From assembly GCF_020991365.1 (NCBI RefSeq), contig NZ_JAJLRA010000009.1, forward strand, positions 124,001 through 188,000: a stretch of 64,000 nt of DNA. The letters run 5' to 3'. A program made the translations under genes and the position numbers. Numbering within the stretch: position 1 is the stretch's first letter; each line of letters starts with the position of its first letter. The stretch is from Streptacidiphilus sp. ASG 303 (GTDB taxonomy: Bacteria; Actinomycetota; Actinomycetes; Streptomycetales; Streptomycetaceae). Shown piece by piece: positions 35,301-43,271 of this stretch. The notes beneath the pieces are model-generated. The model had not been told where the DNA came from. It searched no databases and saw only the letters and a program-made list of their open reading frames with translations.

Positions 35301-35717
35301 GCGTTGCGCATAGGCGGGGGAGCTCAACGTGGTGACGTCGAACAGGCGGCGGTCCAGGCGGCCGCTCGCGATCAGGCCCCGCGCGTCGTCGGGCACGGCG
35401 TAGGTGTGCCCGCCGGCGGTCTCGACACGGATGGGTATGTCCGCGCGGCCCCGGGCGGGCCGCGCGGAGACGATTTCGCCCTTGCCGTCCACCCCGATCC
35501 GGTCACCGGTGATCAGGGGGATCCAGCGGTGTGCCGTGCGGGTGCCGGCGTCACCGCCGTCGCGAGCGGGCCCGAGGTCCGGGGACGGGGCCACCGTCGG
35601 ATGCGCCGCCGTGGTGGAGCCTGCGGGCACGGGGGGCGACGGCGGGGCGGCGGCGACCGACAGCAGGCCGAGCCCCACGGCCATGCCGAACACGGGTCTC
35701 ATGAAGATGGATCTCAC
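32349..35717 (-). CDS. Large secreted S8 family serine peptidase (subtilase)
   Basis: A 1122-residue exported subtilisin-like protease. Residues 1-30 are a signal peptide, then an inhibitor-like propeptide to about 210 and the S8 domain at about 235-500. The catalytic triad is complete: Asp250 in IAVLDTGVDTTHPD, His285 in YGHGTHVASIAAG and Ser462 in LSGTSMATPHVAG, with oxyanion Asn in VVAAGNTG. The remaining 600 residues are beta-rich, ending in an immunoglobulin-like part (YDRGAGWQKAAVHDG). GTG 35717 follows GAGAGGA; an in-frame ATG 15 bases later is an alternative. It is paralogous to the next upstream gene. Substrate unknown. Confidence 0.95.
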   Translation of the reverse strand: MRSIFMRPVFGMAVGLGLLSVAAAPPSPPVPAGSTTAAHPTVAPSPDLGPARDGGDAGTRTAHRWIPLITGDRIGVDGKGEIVSARPARGRADIPIRVETAGGHTYAVPDDARGLIASGRLDRRLFDVTTLSSPAYAQRRDLRLIVMYDAARPAARTALRATAGAEVERTLSSIDADAVAAPANGTADLWSAVTRGTAGDAGRTAAPGIASVWLDAVVHASLDKSVPQIGGPEAWAAGFDGTGTRIAVLDTGVDTTHPDLAGQVVAERNFSQSPDTVDRYGHGTHVASIAAGTGAKSGGKYRGVAPGARILAGKVLDDNGSGSMSQIIAGMEWAAAEKADVANLSLGSYDTPETDPMEEAVDRLSAESGTLFVVAAGNTGEGGPGTINTPGSADAALTVGAVDKQDVLAPFSSTGPRAAGGAIKPDITAPGVAIGAAAAHDSLMAGAGTPVADGYVALSGTSMATPHVAGAAAILAQQHPDWTGDDIKQALVASTTPGAYGPFQQGSGRVDLRKAIKQTVVARQTSIPFGLAQWPHTDDQPLVRDLTYRNLGSTPVTLDLAVDATGPDGGPAPAGMFTTDARVTVPAQGEATVKVTADTRLGGDAVGTFTGRVTATGDGQTVGTVFAVDRESEHYTVTVEPLDRGGSPAASWDAYLQALTGPLRGNDIALGGETHSVRVPKGRYFLNSMVRVDPEGSYSQGADWFNRPNLDVTEDTTVTLDARTAKAIDVTVPDRTAQPTFGYISAGVDLPDGTFTRFGLFTANLGKFHTAHVGPKAYPGDTLNQQLSLAFSTGAEGHDDYALVYRPKGDTYLTGFADHPAPRDFSDVRLRMGAPAEGRTGFVTPVTEGGSGLGEARPLPHATTLHLLSADTPWTLVFDQVDAHDSYESSYVWSDQAFQPGHSYRHTFNVGVFGPSLPDGSGLLRNGEALLGAIPLFSDGSGDFGDNNAPYDSALTTFYRNGQLVYRSIYPFDYFYVAPDERADYRLTATVTRGAVAHVSTTMTASWTFSSAYAPGITRIPASVVRFTPELSLDSTARERTRLRVPVTVEGSAEGRNLKSLEVWVSYDRGAGWQKAAVHDGAVEVTNPRAGGSVSFKAEAADRQGNTVTETIIDAYLTRAEQ

Positions 35718-35793
35718 GGTTTCCTCTCGCTCTGCCGCTCCGCACCGGCCTGTGCTTCCACAGCCGGGGCCGAGCGGCGACACAACGGACGCA

Positions 35794-35811
35794 GTGTCCG
35801 ACGCCGGACAC
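35794..35811. promoter_or_regulatory. Perfect palindrome upstream of first S8 peptidase gene
   Basis: GTGTCCG (35794-35800) and CGGACAC (35805-35811) are perfect arms around ACGC. The centre is about 85 bp upstream of the start codon. It could be a regulator site; the partner is unknown. Confidence 0.4.
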
Positions 35812-35882
35812 ATGCACGGTCGAACAGAAGCCCCGTGCCCGGACGGACCGTCAGCCGACGGCTTGCCGGACCCTCGTGGGGA

Positions 35883-35928
35883 GGCTCCTGCGCGGGGTGG
35901 CTCTTCGCGGGGTGGCTCCTCGCGGGGT
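35883..35928. repeat. 15/16-bp tandem repeat, three copies
   Basis: Units ggctcctgcgcggggt, ggctcttcgcggggt and ggctcctcgcggggt follow one another directly in the space between the two subtilase genes. Confidence 0.85.
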
Positions 35929-36139
35929 GCCGGGCTTCGGCCACCGCCGGGCACAGGGGGGTCCGTCCCGGAGGCGGGGCCCTCCGCCGCGGGCCGCCCT
36001 GCGACGGGCGCCCGCGGAGGGCCGCTCCCCCGGCGCCTGCGCACACGGGCAGGCCGGGCCGCGCCGGGGGCCGGGGCGGACCGCACGGTCCTGTGCGGGC
36101 CGCCCCGGGCCGGTCGTGCGCGGTCGCCGGGCGACCGCG

Positions 36140-36195
36140 CCGGTCAACCGGTCAACCGGTCAGCCGGTCAGTCGGTCAGCCGGTCAGCCGGTCAT
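36140..36195. repeat. 8-bp tandem repeat CCGGTCAR, seven copies
   Basis: Seven near-perfect copies of CCGGTCAA/CCGGTCAG (the fifth begins with T, the last ends in T) end seven bases before the stop codon of the second peptidase gene. CCGG is self-complementary, so the transcript could fold in several registers. Confidence 0.9.
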
Positions 36196-36202
36196 TACGG
36201 GT

Positions 36203-39200
36203 TCACCGGATCCCGAAGGCCCGGATCACCGTCTGGGTGACGGTGTTGCCGGCCGTGTCCCGGGCGCTCGCCCGGAGGGAGACGAACCGGGCCCCCTTCG
36301 GTGCGGACAGGCCGAACCGGCCGCCGTGGCCGGGCACGGCCCTCCGCCAGGTCCGTCCGTCGTCGTAGGACAGCTCCACCGCGACCGGTGCGAGCGCGCC
36401 CGCGCCGACGGCACCGGGGAGGTGGCGGGCGGACACCGACAGGTCCGCACCGTTCCCCGCCCGGCCCGCCGCGTCGGTGGCGACCGCGTAGTCCAGCTGC
36501 AGCAGGGGCAGGACCTCGGACTCGTCCGACGACGGCGCCTTCGAGGTGAAGGCCCATTCGGTGTGCGTCGTGGCGGAGTAGGGGCTGACCGAGGCGTCCC
36601 GGCCGGTGTCCAGCACCAGGCGGTACGGGAGCCTGTCCGGGCCGGGCGCGTCGGCTCCGACGACGGTGGCCGACCCCTGCGCCAGGAGGGTGCCTCCCTG
36701 GTAGAGGGTGAGGGCCTGGCGCGTGCGCTGGTAGTCCATGGTCATGCCGACGTGGTCGGAGCCGCCCCAGCCGGGGACGTCGAAGCTCAGCCAGCTCCCG
36801 CTGCGCCGGGGCAGCTTGTAGTTGTTGTTGAGGTACGGGCGCTCGATCGGCTTGAACCACTCCTCCGCCTGCGTGCTCCCGGGGCGGTAGGCGGTCCTGG
36901 GCTCGATCTCGTAGAGGAGGCCGTCGACGTAGGCCTCCTGGCCCCAGGTGAACGCGCCGCCGGTGGAGATCCAGTCGACCCGCTTCCCGTTCACGGGCTC
37001 GCGCATCGTGGTGCCGATGCCCCAGTCGGAGTAGGCGGGCCAGTCGAACCGGAACTCCCCGCCGCCCCGCGACGGGTCCGGGCTGTCGAAGGTGACGTCG
37101 ACCCGGGCCAGGTTCTTCGCACTGCCCTGCTGGACCAGGTCGTCCGGGATCTCGTTGTGCCAGGTCCGCATCAGGTCGTAGACGTAGGGGCTGACCGGCT
37201 GGGAGTCGACGCGGAGCACGGCGTCGCCGCCCTGCGTCAGCCGGATGAGCTTCTCGCCCTCGTCCGTGCTGAGCAGTGCCACGTCGATCCGGGCGGACGT
37301 CAGCGGTCGGGGGCTGTAGTCGCGGACCCAGCGTCCGGGCTGGTCGTTCACGACCAGCAGGAGCGCCGCCCCGGCCCGGACGGCGGCGGCGGCCTGGTCC
37401 GCGTCGCTGACCGAGGCAGTGCGGCGCACCACCACCGCCTTGCCGCGGGCGTCGACCCCGGCGTAGTCCGCGGCCGCGCCGTCGCCGGCGACGACCGCCT
37501 TCAGGTTCCGGCGCCCCTTCGGCAGGGGGGTCATGCCCGTCTGCTGCAGGACGTCGGAGAAGTCGGTGGCGCCGAGGGCGACGCTCAGCGCGGGCTGCTC
37601 CTTGCGCCAGCGCGCGGCGAGGTAGAAGTCGCCGTGGGTCACCTTGGTGCGCAGGGGCTGCGCCCAGAGGCTGTCGTAGCTGGTCTGGGTCTCCATGTAG
37701 TCGCGCCAGGAGCCGCCGCCCATGGAGCGGTGGTACTCGAGGCGCTGGTAGGTCGCCTCCGTGCGCTGGGGCGTGGTGACGTCGACCCGGCGGATCCTCG
37801 AGGCGTCCAGCACGACGGTGGTGTCGCGGTCCATGGTGACGTCGGGGTCGCCGAGCAGCGCCATGCCCATCGAGTGCGGGCCGTGGAGGCCCTGGACGGT
37901 CTTGAAGGACAGGACCGAGTACGTGTCGTCGGGCAGGAACGTCGTCAGCGTGCCGGTGGCGTCGACCAGGTAGAAGGCGGGCGAGAAGTCGCCCGACCTG
38001 AGCACCTCCACGACGCCGGACATGGGCCGGCCCTCGCCGTCCTTGAGGGTCATCGTCAGCCTGTGGGCGACGTCGCCGAGCGCCACGGCCGTGTGGGCGA
38101 CCCGGTGCCCCGCGGGGTCGGCGGCGGTGACCTGGCCGCTGTAGTGCCTGCCGGCGGAGGCCTGGGAGCCGTCGATCGTGAGGGTGACGGACGCGGACCC
38201 GTGCGCGGGCACGGCCACCCGGGTCGCGGACAGCCGGAACATGCCCGCGGGGGCGCCGGGGGCGTCGACGGACAGGTCGAGGGTGACGGGCGTGTCCGCG
38301 AGGTTGGTGTAGGTCACGGGGCGCAGGACCGTACTGGAGCCGCCCGCGGGCGCCTGCCCCGCGAAGGCGGTGGCGGAGGCGAGGACGGTGGCCCGGACCG
38401 CCGCCGCCGCGTCCACGCGGCCGCTGCCGCCCTGGAAGGCGTCGTACTGCGGGGTGGGCCGGGAGCTGCTGACGAGCAGGTCCTTGAGCCGGCTCCCCGT
38501 CAGGTCCGGGTGGGCGGCGGCCAGCAGTGCGGCGGCGCCCGCGACGTGGGGCGTGGCCATCGAGGTGCCGCTCAGCGTCTGGTAGCTGCCCTCGCCCTCC
38601 GGGGCGTACTGGGAGCGGGCCGCGAGCACGTCGACACCGGGGGCGGTGATCTCCGGCTTGAGGCCGCCGTCACCGACGCGGGGCCCCTGGCTGGAGAAGG
38701 AGGCGACGTCGTCGGCGGAGTCGACCGCGCCGACGGTCAGTGCGGAGTCCGCCGCGCCGGGCGCGCCGATGCTGCCGGGCGCGCCCTGGTTGCCGGCGGC
38801 GACCACGAACAGCGCCCCCGTCTCGGCGCTGAGGCGGTCGACCGCCTCGCTCATCGGGTCGGTGCCGTCGGACGGCGCGTCGGAGCCGAGGCTCATGTTG
38901 ACGATCCTGGCGTGCTGGTCGCGCGCCGCCCACTCCATGCCCGCCAGGACCCACGAGTCCTGCCCGGAGCCGTCGTCGGCGAGCACCTTGCCGATGCGGA
39001 GGTCCGCGCCGGGCGCGACGCCCCTCTCCCGTCCGCCGGACGCGGCGCCGGTCCCGGCGATCGTGGAGGCCACATGGGTGCCGTGCCCGTTGCGGTCCAC
39101 GACCTCCTCGCCGGGGACGAAGCTCCGCGAGGAGGCGATGCGGTCCGCGACGTCGGGGTGCCCGGGGTCGACCCCCGTGTCGAGCACCGCGACGTCCACG

Positions 39201-39934
39201 CCCTGCCCGGTGTCACCGCCCGCCCAGACGTCGGGCGCACCGATCTGGGCCGTGGTGTCGGCGAGGTCGGCCTTCACGAGGCCGTCCAGCCAGATCCGCG
39301 CGACGCCGGAGCCGAAGCCCGGGGCGCCGGACCGCGTCCCCGCCCTCGCGGCGCCCGCGGGCGCGGCGGTGACGGCGGCCCAGAACTCGGCCGAGTGCCT
39401 GCGGTCCTCGGTGAGCGCGGCGCCCTGCACGCTGTCCAGGGTCCTGACCCGGGTGGAGCCCTGCGGGGACGCGCCGGAACGCAGCTGCGCCGCCCCGTCC
39501 GTGTAGGAGACGATGAGCGGCAGCCGGTCGCGGTGCGCGTCGTCGTAGCCGTCGGCGACGAGGGCCGTGATGTCGAACAGCCGCCGGTCCAGGGTGCCCG
39601 CCGCGACGTACGGGAGGGCCGCGTCGGGATAGACGTACAGGTGGCCCCCCGACTCCATGACGCGCGCCTCCGCGGGGGACCCGTCGCCGCTGCGCACGTC
39701 GACGGTGCCGCCCCTCCCACCGGACCCGCGGACGGTGGCGACGTCGCCGGTGACCAGGGTGACCGTGTGGACACCCGGCGGCACGGCCGCCCGGGCCGGT
39801 GCGGTGGACGCGGGCGGCGCGGCCGCCGGGACCGGCCCGGGGCGTGCCGGGGAGGCGGCGACGGGGGCGGCCGTGGCCAGGAGGGCCGCGCCGGCTGCGG
39901 CCAGGACCGTCCAGCGTGCGGGTGGTGGCTTCAA
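36203..39934 (-). CDS. Large secreted S8 family serine peptidase, second paralogue
   Basis: A 1243-residue exported subtilase. The signal peptide is residues 1-28 (ARWTVLAAAGAALLATAAPVAAS), followed by a propeptide and the catalytic domain at about 240-500. The triad is Asp252 in VAVLDTGVDPGHPD, His287 in NGHGTHVASTIAG and Ser458 in LSGTSMATPHVAG; Asn is in VVAAGNQGAPG. Later regions are beta-rich and include a PA-like segment (DQAAAAVRAGAALLLVVNDQ) and an end repeat akin to the first paralogue (DTAGNTVTQTVIRAFG versus DRQGNTVTETIIDAYL). TTG 39934 is taken as start, with GAGGA five bases upstream and no better codon in frame. Confidence 0.95.
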   Translation of the reverse strand: MKPPPARWTVLAAAGAALLATAAPVAASPARPGPVPAAAPPASTAPARAAVPPGVHTVTLVTGDVATVRGSGGRGGTVDVRSGDGSPAEARVMESGGHLYVYPDAALPYVAAGTLDRRLFDITALVADGYDDAHRDRLPLIVSYTDGAAQLRSGASPQGSTRVRTLDSVQGAALTEDRRHSAEFWAAVTAAPAGAARAGTRSGAPGFGSGVARIWLDGLVKADLADTTAQIGAPDVWAGGDTGQGVDVAVLDTGVDPGHPDVADRIASSRSFVPGEEVVDRNGHGTHVASTIAGTGAASGGRERGVAPGADLRIGKVLADDGSGQDSWVLAGMEWAARDQHARIVNMSLGSDAPSDGTDPMSEAVDRLSAETGALFVVAAGNQGAPGSIGAPGAADSALTVGAVDSADDVASFSSQGPRVGDGGLKPEITAPGVDVLAARSQYAPEGEGSYQTLSGTSMATPHVAGAAALLAAAHPDLTGSRLKDLLVSSSRPTPQYDAFQGGSGRVDAAAAVRATVLASATAFAGQAPAGGSSTVLRPVTYTNLADTPVTLDLSVDAPGAPAGMFRLSATRVAVPAHGSASVTLTIDGSQASAGRHYSGQVTAADPAGHRVAHTAVALGDVAHRLTMTLKDGEGRPMSGVVEVLRSGDFSPAFYLVDATGTLTTFLPDDTYSVLSFKTVQGLHGPHSMGMALLGDPDVTMDRDTTVVLDASRIRRVDVTTPQRTEATYQRLEYHRSMGGGSWRDYMETQTSYDSLWAQPLRTKVTHGDFYLAARWRKEQPALSVALGATDFSDVLQQTGMTPLPKGRRNLKAVVAGDGAAADYAGVDARGKAVVVRRTASVSDADQAAAAVRAGAALLLVVNDQPGRWVRDYSPRPLTSARIDVALLSTDEGEKLIRLTQGGDAVLRVDSQPVSPYVYDLMRTWHNEIPDDLVQQGSAKNLARVDVTFDSPDPSRGGGEFRFDWPAYSDWGIGTTMREPVNGKRVDWISTGGAFTWGQEAYVDGLLYEIEPRTAYRPGSTQAEEWFKPIERPYLNNNYKLPRRSGSWLSFDVPGWGGSDHVGMTMDYQRTRQALTLYQGGTLLAQGSATVVGADAPGPDRLPYRLVLDTGRDASVSPYSATTHTEWAFTSKAPSSDESEVLPLLQLDYAVATDAAGRAGNGADLSVSARHLPGAVGAGALAPVAVELSYDDGRTWRRAVPGHGGRFGLSAPKGARFVSLRASARDTAGNTVTQTVIRAFGIR

Positions 39935-40058
39935 CGGGTTCCTCGTGGGCGTCGGGACAGGCGGGGATCACTGCGCCTGCAGCCGCTCGGCACATCGGGG
40001 TGGGACGGCGCCGCGGACTCGTGGGGGAAGATACGGGCCAGCGCCTTCGGGCCGCCGA

Positions 40059-40072
40059 GTGACGTGGATCAC
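40059..40072. promoter_or_regulatory. CRP-like half-site pair upstream of second S8 peptidase
   Basis: GTGACGTGGATCAC has perfect GTGA/TCAC arms with a 6-bp spacer, about 130 bp upstream of the start. This is the general form of CRP/FNR-family sites. One short match in GC-rich DNA is weak evidence. Confidence 0.25.
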
Positions 40073-40410
40073 GCGTCGGCGGTCTGGACAGGGGCCCGCG
40101 GATGCGCAGGGCCCCCGACAGCGGAAGGCCTTCCCGCCGGCAACCGCACCCGCGCGGCATCGCGGGGAGGAGGCCGCCCGCCGCACGGGCCCGGTCCCCT
40201 CGCCCGGACCGGGCGCACCGCGGCCGGGGAACCGTATTCCTGCCTCGACAGGCATGCGGTCCCTTCCCTTTGAGGCAGTGTCGGATCCGGATGCGCCGCC
40301 GCTCGGGCGCTGACCTCGTCCGGGCGGTCCCGGGAGCGCGGGCGGGGGCGGCTCCGGCCGGACGCGCCCGGCAGCGGGGGCGCACGCCACGCCCCGGGGG
40401 CGACCGGGGC

Positions 40411-40434
40411 CCCGCCCCTGCGGCACGGGGCGGG
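40411..40434 (-). terminator. Possible hairpin terminator after zinc-finger gene
   Basis: CCCGCCC (40411-40417) pairs with GGGCGGG (40428-40434), just past the stop of the leftward gene ending at 40443. Confidence 0.45.
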
Positions 40435-40442
40435 AGGGGCCG

Positions 40443-40814
40443 TCAGGGCTGGCCGGAGAACTTCTGCCAGGCCGACTGCCGGGCGACCCCCAGCGCGGCG
40501 CCGATGCGGGCCCACGGCACCCCGCGGGCGCGGAGCCGGTCGACCCAGGTCTGCAGGCTCGCGTCGACCTGGGCGCTCACCGAGGCGATGCGGGGCAGGA
40601 GTTCGAGGATCTCGTCGTCGGTCATCGTCTCCGAGACGGGGACCTCGGGCGTCTCCCCGGGGGCGGCGGGACGGGCCAGGATGTCGCCGCAGAGGCGGAC
40701 GCAGCCGTCGCAGATGTAGACGCCCGGGCCCGCGACGACCTTGCTCACCTCGGTCTCCGGCCTGCCGCAGAAGGAGCAGTGGAGGGTGCGGTCGGCGAAG
40801 AGCTGCGCGGGCAT
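40443..40814 (-). CDS. ClpX C4-type zinc-finger protein with C-terminal helix-turn-helix-like region
   Basis: A 123-residue protein that begins with the zinc ribbon otherwise found at the N-terminus of ClpX: Cys13, Cys16, Cys35 and Cys38 in CSFC and ICDGC. No ATPase domain follows. After an acidic linker there is a helical region ending [27 protein letters not shown], which looks like a small helix-turn-helix of the kind seen in streptomycete DNA-binding proteins. A transcriptional or adaptor role is possible but unproven. A decayed partial copy lies at 32082-32215. ATG 40814 follows a GGAGGATCC ribosome site. Confidence 0.85.
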   Translation of the reverse strand: MPAQLFADRTLHCSFCGRPETEVSKVVAGPGVYICDGCVRLCGDILARPAAPGETPEVPVSETMTDDEILELLPRIASVSAQVDASLQTWVDRLRARGVPWARIGAALGVARQSAWQKFSGQP

Positions 40815-40950
40815 GGATCCTCCGTCATCGACTCCGCGTCAGGACGGTCCTGACGCCCTGTCGTGACGAACGTAGCGCGTCAGGAGGGGACTGACAACGG
40901 CCCGGCGGACACCCCGCGCCGCCCGTGCGGCCCGTCCCCGCCCACCCGCG

Positions 40951-40994
40951 TCCGCCCCTCCGCCGCTCCGCCCCTCCCGAGGCGGAGGGGCGGA
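40951..40994 (-). terminator. Hairpin terminator after MMPL gene
   Basis: Perfect 14-bp arms at 40951-40964 and 40981-40994 with a 16-base loop lie about 35 bp past the stop of the leftward MMPL gene. A second near-copy of the right arm at 40998-41011 allows an alternative fold. Confidence 0.75.
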
Positions 40995-41029
40995 GGGACG
41001 GAGGGGCGGATGCGGGTGCGCGGCCGCCG

Positions 41030-43213
41030 TCAGCGGGGCCCGGACGCGGCGGTGGCGCCGTGCCGGTCCGGGGCGGCGGGGCCGTCGGACGGCCGCCGCG
41101 CGGCCTCCTCGGGCCTGCCGGGCCACCAGAAGCGCCGCCCGGTGAGCAGGACGAGGGCGGGCACGAGGACGGTCCGCACCAGGAGGGTGTCCAGCAGGAC
41201 GCCGACGCCGACGATGACGCCGATCTGGGTGAGGGTGATGAGCGGCAGCACCCCGAGGACGGCGAAGACGGCGGCGAGCAGGATTCCCGCACTGGTGATG
41301 ACGCCGCCGGTGGAGGCGAGGGCGCGGAGGACCGCGGCGCGGGTGCCGTGGCCAGCGAGGGTGTCCTCGCGGGTGCGGGCGATGAGGAAGATGTTGTAGT
41401 CGACGCCGAGGGCGGCCAGGAAGAGGAACGACAGCAGGGGGACGCCGGCGTCCAGGGCCGGGAAGTCGTACACCGTGCGGAAGAGCGCCCAGGAGGCGCC
41501 CAGGGCGGCGAAGTACGACGCGATGACGGTCAGGACCAGCAGGAGCGGCGCGACCAGGGCCCGCAGCAGCACCACCAGGACGACCAGGACGATGGCGAGG
41601 ACGAGGGGCACGACGACGCGGGTGTCCCGGGCGGTCGCCCGGGCGACGTCGTAGGTCTCGGCGGTGGTGCCGCCGACGAGCGCGTCCGCGCGCGGCACCT
41701 CGGCCAGGCGGCCGCGCAGCCGGGCGATCGCGGCGTCGGAGGCGCGGGTGCCCGCCGCGTCCTCCAGGACGACCTCGGCGGTGGCGTGGCGGGCGGTGCG
41801 CTCGCCGGGGGTGACCTGGGCGACGCCGGGCACGCCGCGGGCGGCGCGGACGACCTCGTCCGCGGCGGCGGCGGAGGAGACGACGGTGAGGGGGTCGCCG
41901 GCGCCGGCGGGGAGGACGGACTGGAGGGTCTCCTGGCCGAGGACGGCCTCCGGCCTGCTGCGGAAGGAGTCGTTCTGCGAGAGGCCGGTGTGCAGTCCGA
42001 GCGCCCCGGAGGCCAGGAGGACCAGGACGGCCGTGCCGGCGGCCGTGACGGCGGCGGGCCTGCGGGCGACGGCGCGGCCGAGCCGGGCCCAGCCCCCGCG
42101 CCGGTCGGCCGTGACGGGGTCGCCGACCCTGGGCACGAAGGGCCAGAAGATGCCGCGTCCGGGCAGGACGAGGGCGGCGGGCAGGACGACGAGGCCGCAG
42201 AGCATCGCGGTGAGGATGCCGACCGCCCCGGCGAAGCCGAGGCCACGGTTGCCGGTGAGTTCGGCGGCGAGGAGGGTGAGGAGGCTGAGGACGACGGTGG
42301 TGCCGCTGGCCAGCACGGCGGGCGCGGTGCCGCGCCAGGCGCGGGCCATGGCCCGGAAGCGGTCGTCCTCCAGGTGGAGCTCGTCGCGGTAGCGGGAGAC
42401 CAGGAGCAGGGCGTAGTCGGTCCCGGCGCCGAAGACGAGGACGGAGAGGATGCCGGCGGAGGCGGCGTCGACGTCGACGCCCGCGATCGGGGCGAGGACC
42501 CCGACGAGCACGGAGGCGAGGCGGTCGCCCGCGCCGACGACGAGCAGCGGGACGACCCACAGCAGGGGGCTGCGGTAGGTGACGAGGAGGAGCAGCGCGA
42601 CGACGGAGGCGGTCACCAGCAGCAGGGTGGTGTCGGCGCCGTCGAAGACCTTGCCGAGGTCGGCGGAGAAGGCGGGGCCGCCGGTGACCTGGGCCCGCAG
42701 GGGCGCCTGGAGGCCCTGGGAGGCGGTGCGGCGGATCGTGTCGATCCGGGCGGCGTTCTCGTCGTCCCCGACGCCGCTGCGGAGCGGGACGGCGACGGTG
42801 GCGACGCGGTCCTTCGCGTACGCGGCGCGGGCGGGCGCCCCGCCGAGGCCGAGCCGGCCCAGGGGGGCCGTCCGCTGCTCGATCTGTGCCCGCTGCGCGG
42901 CGGTGAGGGGGGTGCCGTCGGCGTTGCTGTAGACGACAAGGGCGGGGGCGACCGCTCCGGAGGGGAGCGTTCCGACGATGCGGGAGACCTGGGCGGACTG
43001 GGAGCTCGCCGGGAGGCCGGATCCGGTGGTCGCGGTGGTGGTGGCGTCGGCGGGCCCGAGGGTGAAGGCCGCGCCGAGGCCGAGGGCGGTGAGCAGGAGG
43101 ACGAGCCACGCAGCGCCGCGCAGGCGGCGGGAGGAGGGGCGCAGGGCCCGGTGCGGGCCGTCGTCGGGAGCGGCGGACCCCTGGCGGCCGGAGCCGGGCA
43201 TGGTTCGAGACAC
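41030..43213 (-). CDS. MMPL family (RND-type) membrane transporter
   Basis: A 727-residue membrane protein with the MMPL layout: helix 1 (residues about 33-53), an external domain to about 170, five helices, a linker near 345-370 (RRGGWARLGRAVARRP), a seventh helix, a second external domain and five final helices. Typical motifs are VFGAGTDYALLLVSRYRDEL and FLAALGVDYNIFLIARTRED, where the Asp-Tyr pairs are the proton-relay residues of RND transporters. It would export lipids or drugs by proton antiport. GTG 43213 follows GAGG. It is divergent from a MarR regulator with an operator between them, so derepression by a ligand is likely. Confidence 0.94.
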   Translation of the reverse strand: MSRTMPGSGRQGSAAPDDGPHRALRPSSRRLRGAAWLVLLLTALGLGAAFTLGPADATTTATTGSGLPASSQSAQVSRIVGTLPSGAVAPALVVYSNADGTPLTAAQRAQIEQRTAPLGRLGLGGAPARAAYAKDRVATVAVPLRSGVGDDENAARIDTIRRTASQGLQAPLRAQVTGGPAFSADLGKVFDGADTTLLLVTASVVALLLLVTYRSPLLWVVPLLVVGAGDRLASVLVGVLAPIAGVDVDAASAGILSVLVFGAGTDYALLLVSRYRDELHLEDDRFRAMARAWRGTAPAVLASGTTVVLSLLTLLAAELTGNRGLGFAGAVGILTAMLCGLVVLPAALVLPGRGIFWPFVPRVGDPVTADRRGGWARLGRAVARRPAAVTAAGTAVLVLLASGALGLHTGLSQNDSFRSRPEAVLGQETLQSVLPAGAGDPLTVVSSAAAADEVVRAARGVPGVAQVTPGERTARHATAEVVLEDAAGTRASDAAIARLRGRLAEVPRADALVGGTTAETYDVARATARDTRVVVPLVLAIVLVVLVVLLRALVAPLLLVLTVIASYFAALGASWALFRTVYDFPALDAGVPLLSFLFLAALGVDYNIFLIARTREDTLAGHGTRAAVLRALASTGGVITSAGILLAAVFAVLGVLPLITLTQIGVIVGVGVLLDTLLVRTVLVPALVLLTGRRFWWPGRPEEAARRPSDGPAAPDRHGATAASGPR

Positions 43214-43227
43214 GATGACCTCATATG

Positions 43228-43246
43228 TCGTTAAGCAGCTTAGCGA
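43228..43246. promoter_or_regulatory. Probable MarR operator between MMPL and MarR genes
   Basis: TCGTTAAG (43228-43235) and CTTAGCGA (43239-43246) form an inverted repeat with one mismatch around CAG, inside a 58-bp divergent gap that is unusually AT-rich for this genome. MarR proteins bind such sites to block both transcripts. Confidence 0.7.
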
Positions 43247-43271
43247 TTATTACCGTGTCAGACTGTGGACC

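Larger units (their letters stand above)
35718..36202. other. Intergenic region between two S8 peptidase genes
   Basis: 485 bp without a gene. It carries the palindrome at 35794-35811, a 15-bp tandem repeat at 35883-35928 and an 8-bp tandem repeat at 36140-36195. The right end near 36196 is directly after the stop of the second peptidase, and no ordinary hairpin terminator was found there. Confidence 0.6.
39935..40442. other. Intergenic region
   Basis: 508 bp between two leftward genes with no supportable frame. It holds a GTGA-N6-TCAC element at 40059-40072 and a short GC hairpin near 40411-40434. The part next to 39935 must contain the promoter of the large peptidase. Confidence 0.6.
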
